64,000 nucleotides of DNA from Desulfovibrionales bacterium. GTDB lineage: Bacteria > Desulfobacterota > Desulfovibrionia > Desulfovibrionales > Desulfonatronaceae. The stretch covers positions 43,629 through 107,628 of the forward strand of contig REDL01000080.1 of assembly GCA_007693505.1 (NCBI GenBank), written 5' to 3'. The notes under the pieces were generated by a model. The model was not told the origin of the DNA, ran no database searches, and saw only the letters and a program-made list of their open reading frames with translations. Below are positions 34,385 to 44,500 of the stretch, in pieces (within the stretch, counting starts at the first letter, position 1; each line of letters opens with the position of its first letter). The position numbers were made by a program, and so were the translations under genes.

Positions 34385-36343
34385 CTAAAGGATATTCGGG
34401 CGGATGAAAATCAGCAGCTCCTGGTTTCGAGTTTGATCTTGACGACTTCTGAACATCCATCCCAAACCGGGAAGCTCTCCCAGTCCGGGCACACGATTTT
34501 CCTGACGAATTTCATTTGACTGCAGCAAACCGCCCAGGACGAGTGTTTGCCCGTTGTCCACGATTAACCTCGTCGTCGTTGTTTTCGTATCTATGTTCTG
34601 CCCCGCGGGAGTATCGTCTCGGATCTCCAAGTCCAGAATCAATTTATTATCCGGAGTAATTTGCGGCAGAACCGAAAGCCGGAGCACCGCATCCTCAAAA
34701 TCCGTTCGCGTTCCCCGTTCATCTGTCACCTGAATGGCGATCCGGGTGCCCTGTTCGATGACCGCGCGCTGGTTGTTCAACGTCACAACCCGCGGCGACG
34801 ATATGGTTTTCGCTGTGTTTTTCAACTCGGCCAACTGGAGCTGCGCGTCCAGGGTGAACATGTCCGGCCCTACCAGCTTGGAAATAAAGGCCCCGATTCC
34901 AAAAGTCGGAGCGGCGGTGATGGGCGTGTTCACAAGGTATCCGGTTTCTTGAACCCCGCCCATGTTGATGGGTGCGCCTCCAGCCGAGCCATATACGCCC
35001 CGATAATATTCCGTCGTGATACCCTCGATGCCGCCCCCCCACTGAACACCAATGCCGCGCTGAAATTGTTCCGTGGCAAAAACGACCCTGGCCTCGATCA
35101 TCACCTGCCGCTCCGGTTGATCCAGTCTGTCGATAATACCCTGAATCTGCCGAATACGCAGCGGAGAGTCCGTGAGGATGAGCATGTTGGTCCGCGGATC
35201 GAAACTAAGCCGGCCCCGCTCGCTGAGAAACGGTCGGGTCCTGGCGTCCATCTCCGCCGCCGTGGAGTAGTTGATCTGAATATAGACCGTCTGTAATGGT
35301 TCCAGTCGCTCGATGGTTTCCTGGGCCTGCATGGCGGCTTCACGGGCTCGGCGACGCTGTTCCCGCTCACTTTCCAGTTGCTGAGCCGTACTGATGCGCA
35401 GGATGTTGCCCCGGGCCACCATGCCCAGGTTGCGCTGGACAAGAACAAGGTCCAAAACCTGGTCCCAGGGAACATTATCCAGTTTCATGGAAATCCGTCC
35501 GCCGACCCCGGCGTCCAGAATCAGATTGTACCCGGCCACCTCTCCGATCAGCCGCAGGACATGTTCCACCTCGGCATTCTGCAAATCAATGGATATCGGC
35601 GTTCCGACATATTCTTCACGCATCCCGGGAAACAGGGCCTCTTCCTCGGGAAAACGCATTTCCAGTGCATCATGGACAGATCGGTCCTGGAGTACATCCT
35701 GGCGCGCTGCCCGGTGTTCAGAAGCAGGACCATTCCCGGCGGTCTCAGCTTCCGCGTCCGTGAAATGCAACACCAGGCCGTCGAGTACATTCTCAGGCTC
35801 CACGATAACCGGACCGGTGGCGGTCAAAACCAGCTCTGCTCCATCAGGGGTATTGCGAAGCATCGCGGTTTTTACGACATGGTCAAAAGCATGAAGCTGA
35901 TGAAGGCGGGTCAATGCCCCTGGAATGGCAACCTCAGGGAAAAGAATCCGTAGCTGCCCAGGCCGGGCTGAAGCGGTGCGCCATGGCAGCCTTTCGGCAG
36001 CCTCCAAGCGGACCGCTACGTGACCTTCCGGAGTCTGAAAAAAGGAGGCATGACGCACGGCCAGCTCAGGGGAAATGTTCTTCCTGGTCAAATCAACAAC
36101 AGTGAGCACTTCATCGGCATCTTGCCTCAGCACTTCTTCCCCTGTCTCTTCTCCTGTTGTGGAGACTTGCTGCGCAAGGCGGTCCGTGGCCTTTTCCGCA
36201 CCAAAAGCAATGGAAGCATTGCTCCATGTCGCGATCAGCATGAACAGGAGCAGATTGGAAAGGATGAGTGAAAGCGGAACTGAGCGATGAGTCGTGGGCA
36301 GCTGATCCGTGCCGGTACCTTTTGCTCTCTTGATATTATCCAT
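34385..36343 (-). CDS. pilQ: Type IV pilus secretin PilQ
   Basis: 652 residues. A signal or anchor segment (about 25-48) precedes AMIN-like beta domains (about 75-210), a secretin/TonB short N-terminal (STN) domain (IDLQNAEVEHVLRLIGEVAGYN region) and the N1 repeat. The C-terminal secretin domain has VMIEARVVFATEQFQRGIGVQW (in parts: IEARVVFATEQF) and ends GLGELPGLGWMFRSRQ...NQELLIFIRPNIL. It forms the outer-membrane pore for the pilus. ATG 36343 is preferred over 36349 by ribosome-site spacing (GAGGG). It overlaps pilP by eight bases. Confidence 0.92.
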   Translation of the reverse strand: MDNIKRAKGTGTDQLPTTHRSVPLSLILSNLLLFMLIATWSNASIAFGAEKATDRLAQQVSTTGEETGEEVLRQDADEVLTVVDLTRKNISPELAVRHASFFQTPEGHVAVRLEAAERLPWRTASARPGQLRILFPEVAIPGALTRLHQLHAFDHVVKTAMLRNTPDGAELVLTATGPVIVEPENVLDGLVLHFTDAEAETAGNGPASEHRAARQDVLQDRSVHDALEMRFPEEEALFPGMREEYVGTPISIDLQNAEVEHVLRLIGEVAGYNLILDAGVGGRISMKLDNVPWDQVLDLVLVQRNLGMVARGNILRISTAQQLESEREQRRRAREAAMQAQETIERLEPLQTVYIQINYSTAAEMDARTRPFLSERGRLSFDPRTNMLILTDSPLRIRQIQGIIDRLDQPERQVMIEARVVFATEQFQRGIGVQWGGGIEGITTEYYRGVYGSAGGAPINMGGVQETGYLVNTPITAAPTFGIGAFISKLVGPDMFTLDAQLQLAELKNTAKTISSPRVVTLNNQRAVIEQGTRIAIQVTDERGTRTDFEDAVLRLSVLPQITPDNKLILDLEIRDDTPAGQNIDTKTTTTRLIVDNGQTLVLGGLLQSNEIRQENRVPGLGELPGLGWMFRSRQDQTRNQELLIFIRPNIL

Positions 36344-37001
36344 GGCCATTTCCCTCGGATGGATGCAATTTGAGAATCACTTCCCTGACCTGTTCACGGC
36401 CGGCAATGTCCAGGCCCTGTTCTTCGATGATCACCTCGTTGGCGGTGATTCGGCGAACTCTGCCTCCATAACGACCGACACCGACCCCTGGTCGGAGAAT
36501 ATAGCCCTTCCCGTCAGGCATTTCGACCATGGCCAGAGCCTCTTCAGGACGGTCCGCACTCCAGACAATGCCGACGATTCGTAACTGTGTGGCCTCGATG
36601 CGCTCCAGGGGTGTCAGGGCCCGTGTTGGCAGCTGAGGGCGAAACGTCTCTTCTACTGGAGGCGCCGGACGAACAAACGGCCGAAACGGGTCCGGCTTGC
36701 CTTGTGGCTGGAAGACGTATCCATCGGGGGTGCGCAGCCAGTCAGGCAGTTCCAGAGACGTGCCCATGGACAGCACCCCGGTACCATCAACCGCTTCGGC
36801 ATTCTGTAACGCCCACGCGGCATTGAACGAAACGAGCCAGAAGAGGACTGTTATGAGACCAAGCAGAACCGCGCACAGACGCAATGGGTGCCGTATTTCC
36901 CTCCGGCCCAAGGAAGTCCTGACGGTCGGAGAGGATGGAAAGCTCAATTGCCAAGAGTCGTGCTGTCTGGGTGTGCAGGATTCCATAGCGCTGTCTTCCA
37001 C
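36336..37001 (-). CDS. pilP: Type IV pilus inner-membrane alignment protein PilP
   Basis: 221 residues. A single N-terminal membrane helix (about 42-62) precedes a disordered linker with GKPDPFRPFVRP, the conserved PilP motif. A small beta domain follows (ATQLRIVGIVWSADRPEEALAMVE in parts; GVGRYGGRVRRITANEVIIEEQ). PilP bridges the PilNO complex to the PilQ secretin. The start is GTG 37001, immediately after the pilO TAG; ATG 36986 is an alternative with a better ribosome site. It has no lipobox, unlike many PilP proteins. Confidence 0.85.
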   Translation of the reverse strand: MEDSAMESCTPRQHDSWQLSFPSSPTVRTSLGRREIRHPLRLCAVLLGLITVLFWLVSFNAAWALQNAEAVDGTGVLSMGTSLELPDWLRTPDGYVFQPQGKPDPFRPFVRPAPPVEETFRPQLPTRALTPLERIEATQLRIVGIVWSADRPEEALAMVEMPDGKGYILRPGVGVGRYGGRVRRITANEVIIEEQGLDIAGREQVREVILKLHPSEGNGHG

Positions 37002-37643
37002 CTATCTGCGCCGCCTGGTTTGTTGTTGCTGAACTTGTTGTTCTTGCGCGGCTTGAATTTCTTGCTCACTCAAGGCCCGGTAGACCTGGATGGTGCTTTC
37101 GGCAGTCAAAGTAACCGGGCCGGTTCCGGCTGTGGCTGTGGGTTGCAAGCGAAGGCTATCCAATCTGACAAGACGGTCCAGCCTTGCCATGCGATCAAAA
37201 AAAGTAATCAGGTTGTGAAACTCCCCACGCATGCGCAGCTGAACTTCACGGGAGGCAAAAAAGTCATGCATGACCTCAGCACCGGGCTGAAAAAGCAAAA
37301 ATTCCACACCAATATTCATGCCCAGCCGCTCGATGGCCGCCAAAAGGCGCTCGCGCTCCTGGGCGTCCTCGGGAAGCAACATCTTGGCCAAAAGCAGCTC
37401 ATATTCCCGAGCAGCCATTTCCTCTTCCAGTTCCGGCAGTCTGGCGGCAAGTCGCCGATTCGTGGCAATTGACGTCTCCAGATTCTGGATATCTTCCTGT
37501 AAAAAAGCCTTGCGCTCCAGCTTCGGCATGAAAGAAAAAAAAGCGTAACTCCCCAGGGCGACGATAACCAACAAAACAAGTATCGCCAGCTTGTGCAGCT
37601 TGCTCAGGCTTTCCAGTCGTTGACCTATTGTCTGATTATCCAT
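37002..37643 (-). CDS. pilO: Type IV pilus inner-membrane protein PilO
   Basis: 213 residues. Cytoplasmic tail, one membrane helix (about 18-40), a coiled coil (about 45-100; PKLERKAFLQEDIQNLETSI region) and a ferredoxin-like C-terminal domain with FHNLITFFDRMARLDRLVRL. The extreme C-terminus is Gln/Arg-rich (QQQQTRRRR), which is unusual. It forms a heterodimer with PilN in the alignment complex. It overlaps pilN by eight bases. Confidence 0.88.
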   Translation of the reverse strand: MDNQTIGQRLESLSKLHKLAILVLLVIVALGSYAFFSFMPKLERKAFLQEDIQNLETSIATNRRLAARLPELEEEMAAREYELLLAKMLLPEDAQERERLLAAIERLGMNIGVEFLLFQPGAEVMHDFFASREVQLRMRGEFHNLITFFDRMARLDRLVRLDSLRLQPTATAGTGPVTLTAESTIQVYRALSEQEIQAAQEQQVQQQQTRRRR

Positions 37644-38220
37644 GTTCGGCCCGTTCCAGAAAATATTCCATCGGTGGAGGCCCGAAGACGACCCGAAAGT
37701 GAAACTCCACCAGGGACAAGCCTTGCACTTCGCGACGCAACGTTCGCTCCGTCACCACGCTGCGTACAAACGCCGAGGTCCGCAAAATTTCCACGTAGGC
37801 GGCAAAAGACTGGTTGTCCATGGCCACCCCTCGCAACTGCAAAACCCCATTCCTGTCCAGATGAAATGTTTCGAACCAGATCCGCTCTTCGGGCAACAGG
37901 GAAATCAAGGCATCGATGTACCGTACCGGCAAGGTTTGGATGCTGCGAATCTCCGTGATGATCTCGATTCTCGATTCGATGGCCTGCAGTTCGTTTTCCA
38001 TGCGTCGAACCCGAGCCACCTCAGCCATCAAAGCTCGATTTTCAGCCTCACGGGCCTCATGTACGCGCTCCAGCTCATTGACTTCGGAGCTGATCCACAA
38101 GTGGGACAGGAGGATAATCCCTCCGACCAGGACAAAAGCCAAGCCGAGGACACCAAGATCCAGGCGCAATGTCGACAGTCGCGGCCGCTTCTCAAGTGGC
38201 AGAAGATTGATGCGAATCAT
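37636..38220 (-). CDS. pilN: Type IV pilus inner-membrane protein PilN
   Basis: 194 residues. MIRINLLPLEKRP is the diagnostic cytoplasmic INLLP motif that binds PilM. A membrane helix (about 23-44), coiled coil (about 47-90) and a ferredoxin-like domain follow. It overlaps pilM by four bases (ATGA). Confidence 0.92.
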   Translation of the reverse strand: MIRINLLPLEKRPRLSTLRLDLGVLGLAFVLVGGIILLSHLWISSEVNELERVHEAREAENRALMAEVARVRRMENELQAIESRIEIITEIRSIQTLPVRYIDALISLLPEERIWFETFHLDRNGVLQLRGVAMDNQSFAAYVEILRTSAFVRSVVTERTLRREVQGLSLVEFHFRVVFGPPPMEYFLERAEHG

Positions 38221-39275
38221 GGGATAGCCTCGCGCAAGGCCAAACCCGCGGCGACGGCATACTGGGGCCCCACGGTACGCAGGTAAGCCGCATCAAACAG
38301 CTCCGGATCGGGCTCAAGCATGCGCCAGGGGTCAATATACTGGACGTCAAGTTCAAGCTCTCGACTCAGCCGTGCCGGCAATCCTGCCAGAAGGCTGCCA
38401 CCGCCAGCCAGATACATGGTCTCGGCCGGCTTCGCCTCCGGAACGGAACCGAGGTAGAATCCGATCAGCCTCCGTATTTCACCTGCCCAGGAAACCAGCA
38501 GGTCTTCCAGTTCGTCCACGACAACAGCCTGTTCGGTAGTCGGTAATTCTCCAGGTCCGTTGATTTTCAGTTTCTCGCACTCTGTCCTGGATCGGTTCAG
38601 CAACTTCGCCAGCCTGTCGGTAAGTTGATGCCCGCCGAGACTCAACTCGCGATGAAATACAAGCTGTTTGTTCCAGACAACGCAAAATACGCTCAACTGC
38701 CCGCCGATATCCAGCAGATAGTGGGGGCGCTCGATCAGCTCCGGGTAGTTGAATTCAAAGCAGTTGTTCAAGGCAAAGGCGTCCACATCCACAACCCGAA
38801 CTTCCAGACCGGCTTTTGTGAGAATCTGCACCCGCTCATCGACTTCGCGCTTCTTGCTGGCCACCAACAGGACATCCACAGTGCCTTCACTTGGCCCTGG
38901 TCCAAGGCGCTGGTGGTCGATGTAGACGTCCTGCAAATCGAACGGAATGTACTGCTTGGCCTCTTTGGCCAGAAACCGCTCCATGTCCGCCGCGGCGTCA
39001 GCCGCCACAACGACTTTCTTGACAATGACGGCATGCCCGGTCATGGCCGAAACCACTCCGCGTTCCCGAACACCCAGTTGCCGCCAAAGCTCGGCCAGTC
39101 GGTCCGCGGCCTTCTCGCCCTTGTCCATATCTCCGACGGCCAAGGGAATTCGCCCAATACGGTTCAGCACCGGCTTGCGGCGACGCACCCCCAGGGCAAC
39201 GACCTTCATCCAGCCACTGCCCAGATCAACGCCTGGAGGAGGATTCTTTTTGCGGAGTTCAATGGTGATGGGCAT
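38217..39275 (-). CDS. pilM: Type IV pilus assembly ATPase-fold protein PilM
   Basis: 352 residues with an actin/FtsA-like fold: PGVDLGSGWMKVVAL (phosphate 1, about 14-28), LLDIGGQLSVFCV (about 188-200) and YLAGGGSLLAGLPARL (adenosine, about 291-306). YIPFDLQDVYIDHQRL is a typical PilM stretch. It sits in the cytoplasm and binds the PilN INLLP tail. First gene of the pilMNOPQ-hisC-cmk run; its promoter should lie in 39276-39480, which is AT-rich. Confidence 0.92.
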   Translation of the reverse strand: MPITIELRKKNPPPGVDLGSGWMKVVALGVRRRKPVLNRIGRIPLAVGDMDKGEKAADRLAELWRQLGVRERGVVSAMTGHAVIVKKVVVAADAAADMERFLAKEAKQYIPFDLQDVYIDHQRLGPGPSEGTVDVLLVASKKREVDERVQILTKAGLEVRVVDVDAFALNNCFEFNYPELIERPHYLLDIGGQLSVFCVVWNKQLVFHRELSLGGHQLTDRLAKLLNRSRTECEKLKINGPGELPTTEQAVVVDELEDLLVSWAGEIRRLIGFYLGSVPEAKPAETMYLAGGGSLLAGLPARLSRELELDVQYIDPWRMLEPDPELFDAAYLRTVGPQYAVAAGLALREAIP

Positions 39276-39493
39276 GGATGCAACTCCAGTAGCCGGACAT
39301 AATCAAAAAAACCGATTTTCGCCTATCCATATCGCTGAAAACTTCCCAATTGCGGCAATGATGCAAAAAAAATGCTCAACCCCTCATACATCAGTAACTC
39401 CCTGTTGAAATTGAGCAATATTTTAGAATTGAGTTTTTTTTGGCAGCAGACTGTCAAATTTAAACTATTTAACACGGAACCGTGCTGACGGGT

Positions 39494-39958
39494 TCACTTC
39501 CCTGGAAAATCCACCGGACAGAAAGGCCGCAGGGTCAACACGGGACAGTTGGCGCTTTTAACGACCTTCTCCGCGACGGAACCGAACAAAATTCGATCGA
39601 TTCCTTTACGTCCGTGGGTTCCCATGACCACCATGTCCACATTTTCCTCGTCCGCGCACTTCACGATCTCCTCTGCCGCGTACCCACTGACGACGCGACC
39701 GGTGACATTTATATCCGGGAGGTATTGCGAGATAAATGCTTCCATGCTTTGTTCCGCGCCGGAGACGATCTCGCCGACGAACGTCTCGATGGAATTGGGA
39801 GGGACATGAAAGCTGACGTATTGGTTCAGCGATGGAGCCGAGTAGAGCAGAATCACCTCCGCCCCGAACGCTTTGGCCAGGGAGTTCGCATAGCCCGCAA
39901 CCATGGGGCTGACCTCCGAAAAATCTATGGCGCAAAGAATTTTTCGCATTTCCACCAT
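39494..39958 (-). CDS. Universal stress protein, UspA family
   Basis: 154 residues, single USP domain. MRKILCAIDFSEVSPMVAGY (in parts: KILCAIDFSEVS) starts the first strand, and GTHGRKGIDRILFGSVAEKV (GxxGxxG-type ATP-binding loop, about 122-141) is followed by NCPVLTLR. The loop suggests an ATP-binding subtype. Start ATG 39958 follows AGGAGG eight bases upstream; the open frame to 40027 is not needed. Confidence 0.9.
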   Translation of the reverse strand: MVEMRKILCAIDFSEVSPMVAGYANSLAKAFGAEVILLYSAPSLNQYVSFHVPPNSIETFVGEIVSGAEQSMEAFISQYLPDINVTGRVVSGYAAEEIVKCADEENVDMVVMGTHGRKGIDRILFGSVAEKVVKSANCPVLTLRPFCPVDFPGK

Positions 39959-40303
39959 TGTTGCATCCTCCTGTTGAGTTACAGGGAAATGAGCAAAGGC
40001 CCGGACGAATACCTCGGTAATAATCACCGTTACTTCTCAAGGCATTGAAGTTGTGGTTTTGCCAAAGTGTCAAGGAAATAGCAAGGATGGAAAAGACAGT
40101 ACAGTTCGAATAAAAAAATAAGCGCCTAAGTATTTCTATTTATTTGACTTATCCATCCCTTCGCAAGCATTTTTTTTCATGCCGGCTGGTGTTCCGGTGC
40201 GCTCAATGGATAGAGAATGCACCCTTCACGAGGAAACCTACCGAAAAGACAATCCGCCCCGCCCCTCTTGCGCTCACAAAGGACTCTTGGATAGTGTCCA
40301 TAT
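39959..40303. other. Divergent gap between the stress protein and the transposase-like gene
   Basis: About 345 AT-rich bases. I see no gene. A tRNA D-arm-like string, GCTCAATGGATAGAG, occurs at about 40201-40215 inside a short imperfect palindrome (GGTGC...GCACC). No complete tRNA can be built around it. Confidence 0.4.
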
Positions 40304-41161
40304 ATGCGTCTTGTTGACTACGAACATTACATCAAAAGCGAATCCACGGCCCGGCGATACTTGTTGAAATTTTGCTGGAAAAACCACCAGCGCTATTGCC
40401 CGCGGTGTCGTCAACGCAAAAACTACCCTTTGACCGACGGCCGTCGACGCTGCGCCCAGTGTTATTATACCTACCATGATTTTACAGGTCGTTGGATAAA
40501 TAACTGCGACCTGACCTGCCAAAACTGGTTGCGGCTCATCAAGTTGTTCGACATGGACCTGACCGTTCTGGCCATGAACAAGGAATTGGACCTTGCCTAC
40601 AACACCGTTTACAAAGCCGTAACCACCATTCGCTGCGCCATCGCGGCCAGCGCCATCGATGCCAGAGACTTTTTCGGCAGGGATCGAAGCATCGAGCTGA
40701 AAACTTCCGGCAGAGTCCTGTCGCCAACTCCTTCATCCAAATTATCCACACCGGTCTTCGGTGTTATCGAGCACTCCGGCGTCGCCTTCGTGGACCTTGT
40801 TCCCGGTCTTCGCCCGGAAACGGTCTTTCATTTCCACCAAAACTTCGGTTTGGAACTCGGCCATTGGGGCAAGACCTACTTCAGCGCCCCTTATCAGCGC
40901 TATCATGCCCTGCTCTTCTGCACGTCCACGGCTCCCCCCCGTTTTCTGGAATTTACCCTGGCTCCTTCAAATCCTTCCCCAAAGACTGCACCCGACTTCC
41001 TCAACTACCTCCTGGAGAAAATTCGCCGCTATCGCGGGCTGTCTCCTGAAAAATTTCCACTCTACGTCAAGGAGTTGGGGTTTCGTTATAACAATCGCAA
41101 CATGGACACCTTCTCGGAAACCGCCAGGCTCCTCTGCAGCTTTGTGCCAAAATTTGGGTAA
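40304..41161 (+). CDS. ISXO2/IS1595-like transposase homologue without catalytic residues
   Basis: 285 residues. An N-terminal zinc ribbon (CPRC near 35-38, CAQC near 53-56) and a helical region match the IS1595 N-terminus. The remainder follows the ISXO2-like DDE fold (PVFGVIEHSGVAFVDLVP; ending FPLYVKELGFRYNNRN, where active members have LQRYxDEFxFRYNRR). At the first catalytic position, where active enzymes have VDE followed by GG, this one reads SIELKTSG. The second Asp and the Glu/Asn-rich third motif are also absent. No terminal inverted repeats flank it. I read it as a domesticated DNA-binding protein, perhaps controlling the formate dehydrogenase genes 353 bases downstream. ATG 40304 has no good ribosome site. 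Confidence 0.7.
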   Translation: MRLVDYEHYIKSESTARRYLLKFCWKNHQRYCPRCRQRKNYPLTDGRRRCAQCYYTYHDFTGRWINNCDLTCQNWLRLIKLFDMDLTVLAMNKELDLAYNTVYKAVTTIRCAIAASAIDARDFFGRDRSIELKTSGRVLSPTPSSKLSTPVFGVIEHSGVAFVDLVPGLRPETVFHFHQNFGLELGHWGKTYFSAPYQRYHALLFCTSTAPPRFLEFTLAPSNPSPKTAPDFLNYLLEKIRRYRGLSPEKFPLYVKELGFRYNNRNMDTFSETARLLCSFVPKFG

Positions 41162-41514
41162 TCGGCTTTTCCATTGACCAATTTTCGGTTTTCTTCCATG
41201 AGTACGGTAACGGATCGAACCCTAAGACCAGTGTCGTGGAGATCGTCGCCATGCTCGCAACCTCTTTTTTCACCAAGAACCTTCCTTTTGCTGGACTCGG
41301 CTTTCGGATCAGGCCCATCGCGATCCAGGCCTTGGTCCGGCTCCGGAATGTTTTGATGCGGGCATTTCGAACGACGTTGCTCCGAAGGCAGCCGAAAAAT
41401 CCACCCAGAACGCTTGTTTTCCTGGTCTTTGGGTACGAGCTTCTAGTCATGCAGGCTCGAGAGATCCGCGGGCAATGAGTCTTTCATCAACCCAACGTTT
41501 GGCAAGGAGGACGT
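41162..41514. other. Leader region upstream of formate dehydrogenase
   Basis: 353 bases between the transposase homologue and fdhA. It should contain the fdh promoter and any site bound by the upstream protein. An 80-codon ORF (41236-41478) is open but has Arg-rich, non-family composition, and I do not call it. The fdhA ribosome site AAGGAGG lies at about 41501-41507. Confidence 0.45.
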
Positions 41515-44500
41515 ATGCAGATTAACCGCAGGAATTTTCTTAAATTTTCAGCGGTGGCCAGCTCTGCGCTGGCCTTCGGCGGCTTGGGGTTTAACCTCAA
41601 GCCCACTGTGGCCAAGGCGGAGTTGCTCCAACTCAAAGATGCCAAGGAAACAACATCCATCTGTTGTTACTGTTCCCTGGGCTGTGGACTGATCGTCCAC
41701 ACGGCCCAAAGCGGTCCCAACAAGGACCGGGCCGTGAACATCGAAGGCGATCCGGACCATCCGATCAACGAAGGCTCCTTGTGTGCCAAGGGTGCTTCCC
41801 TGTGGCAGCTCGTCGAGAACGATGACAGGTTCACCAAGGTTCTCTACCGGGCACCCAACTCTGACAAGTTCGAGGAAAAGACCTGGGACTGGGCTCTGGA
41901 CCAGATTGCCCGACGGGTCAAGGACACTCGCGATCTCACATTTGAAGACAAGAATGCCATGGGCCAGGTGGTCAACCGGACCAACGGCATCTGTCATACC
42001 GGCTCCGCTGCCCTGGACACCGAAGAAAATTGGTTGATCTCCTCACTGATGCGCACCCTGGGGCTGACCTACATCGAGCACCAGGCCCGGATCTGACACA
42101 GCGCCACTGTAGCGGCTCTGGGAGAGTCGTTCGGACGCGGTATTATGACCAATCACTACATCGACCTGATGAACAGTGATTGCATCCTGATGATGGGCGC
42201 CAACCCGGCGGAAAACCACCCCATCTCCTTCAAATGGGTCATGAAAGCCAAGGAAAAGGGAGCCACCCTGCTCAGCGTGGACCCACGCTTCACCAGGACC
42301 TCGGCCAGGTCAGACTTTTTTATGGACATGCGCTCGGGCACGGACATCCCGATTCTGGGCGGCTTGATCAAGTACATCCTGGACAACAATCTCTATTTCA
42401 AGGACTACGTCGTCAACTACACCAACGCCAGCTTCCTGGTGAACCCGGACTTCGGGTTTGATGACGGCCTGTTCACCGGCTACGACCCCGAGACGGCAAC
42501 CTATGACAAGACCACGTGGTCCTTCCAAACGGACGATCAGGGCATTGCCAAAAAGGACCCCAGCCTGCAGGATCCCAACTGCGTCTTTCAGTTGATGAAG
42601 AAACACTTCGAGCGCTACACCATCGACCGGGTCAATGAAACATCTGGCTCCTCCAAGGCAAAGCTCGAGGAATTCTATAAGACGTATGCGGCAACGGGTG
42701 CTCCGGATAAATCCGGGACGATCATGTACGCCATGGGCTGGACCCAACACACCACCGGCGTGCAGATCATCCGAGCCATGGCCATGATCCAGCTTCTGCT
42801 AGGCAATGTGGGTAATGCCGGAGGCGGGGTGAACGCCCTGCGCGGCGAGTCCAATGTTCAGGGTTCCACTGACCAGGCCCTTTTGTTCCACATCATCCCC
42901 GCCTACATGCCCGCGCCCAGGTCCAACCTGGAAAGCCTGGAGGCCTACAACGCCACCACGCCCAAAAGCCCCGATCCCAAGAGCGCCAACTGGTGGCAGA
43001 ACCGACCCAAGTACATCGCCAGCCTGCTCAAGGCCATGTACCCGGACCAGGATCCTGCCGTAAGCTACAGTTACCTGCCCAAGCTGGATCCGGGCCAGAA
43101 CTGTTCCTGGCTGGTGCTTTTTGACCACATGAACCAGGGCAAATTCAGGGGATACTTTGCCTGGGGCCAGAATCCAGCAGCAAGTGGCGCGGACTCCCAA
43201 AAAACCAGAGATGGTCTGAGCAAGCTGGACTGGCTGGTGGTGGCCAACGTTTTCGACAACGAAACCGCCTCCTTCTGGAAAGGACCGGGCATGAATCCCG
43301 CCGAGGTCAAGACCGAAGTCTTCATTCTGCCTCCGGCCGTATTCTGTGAAAAAGAAGGCTCCGTCACCAACTCCGGCCGCTGGGTCCAGTGGCGCTACGC
43401 CGGGCCCAAGCCCATGGGCGACTGTATCACTGACGGTGCCATGGCCCTGGAACTGTTGCGCCGGATCCGCGCCCTGTACGCCGAGGAAGGCGGCGCATTC
43501 CCGGATCCGATCATGAACCTGAACACCAAGGACGTCGCTGATCCGACGAAGAAATTCCCGCACGACTTTGATTCGAAACGGGTGGCCAAGTTGCTCAACG
43601 GCTACTTTGTCAAGGACGTGAAAATCGGCGACACCACCTACAAGGCCGGCACCCAGGTACCCAGCTTCGCCATGCTCCAGGACGACGGCTCCACTGCCTG
43701 CGGCAACTGGGTCTACTCCGGGGCCTGGACCGAGGCTGGCAACAACATGGCCCGCAGAGACAAAACCCAAACCGAGATGCAGGCCAACATCGGCCTGTTC
43801 CCCAACTGGTCCTGGGCCTGGCCCGTCAACCGCAGAGTCGCCTACAACCGGGCCTCCTGCGATCCCCAGGGCAAACCATACGCCCCGCACAAGGCGGTCA
43901 TTGAGTGGGATGGCTCCAAATGGGTTGGCGACGTTCCAGATGGTGGATGGGCTCCTGGAGAAAAGCACCCCTTCATCATGACCGCGGAGGGCTACGCTCG
44001 GCTCTTCGGTCCCGGTTTGGCCGATGGGCCGTTCCCGGAACACTTCGAGGCCATGGAGTGCCCGTTTGAGGAGCACCCCTTCTCCAGCCGGCTGCACAAC
44101 CCGACCGCCCTGGAATTCACCGGTGAGGCCGTCAAGCGCGCGGTGTGCGACCCGCGGTATCCCTTCGTGGGCACGACCTACCGGGTCACCGAGCACTGGC
44201 AGTCCGGGGTTCTGACCCGCTGGACGCCGTGGCTGGTGGAAAGCATGCCCCAGAACTTCGTGGAGATCGATCCCGAACTCGGCAAGCTGCGCGGCATTGA
44301 AAGCGGCGACAAGGTCATCGTGGAAAACATGCGCGGCAAGATCGAAGCCGTGGCCATTGTCACTCCCCGACTGCAGCCGTTGAAGGCCATGGGCCAGACC
44401 ATCCACATGGTGGGCACCACATGGCACTTCGGATGGGTTCACCCTACCGACGGAGGCGATTCATCCAATCTGCTGACGCCGGCCGTGGGCGATCCGAACA

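Noticed and set aside
40190..40235. tRNA D-arm-like GCTCAATGGATAGAG
   Set aside because: No acceptor, anticodon or TPsiC arm can be built around it. At most it is a fragment.
40200..41230. Complete insertion sequence around the transposase homologue
   Set aside because: No terminal inverted repeats or target duplication could be found on either side.
41236..41478. 80-codon ORF in the fdhA leader
   Set aside because: Arg-rich low-complexity translation, no family and no clear ribosome site. Likely chance in GC-rich DNA.
42094..42147. Formate dehydrogenase as two separate genes or a nonsense pseudogene
   Set aside because: The reading frame is unbroken apart from the TGA at the known Sec site, and Sec-His plus the following motif is canonical.
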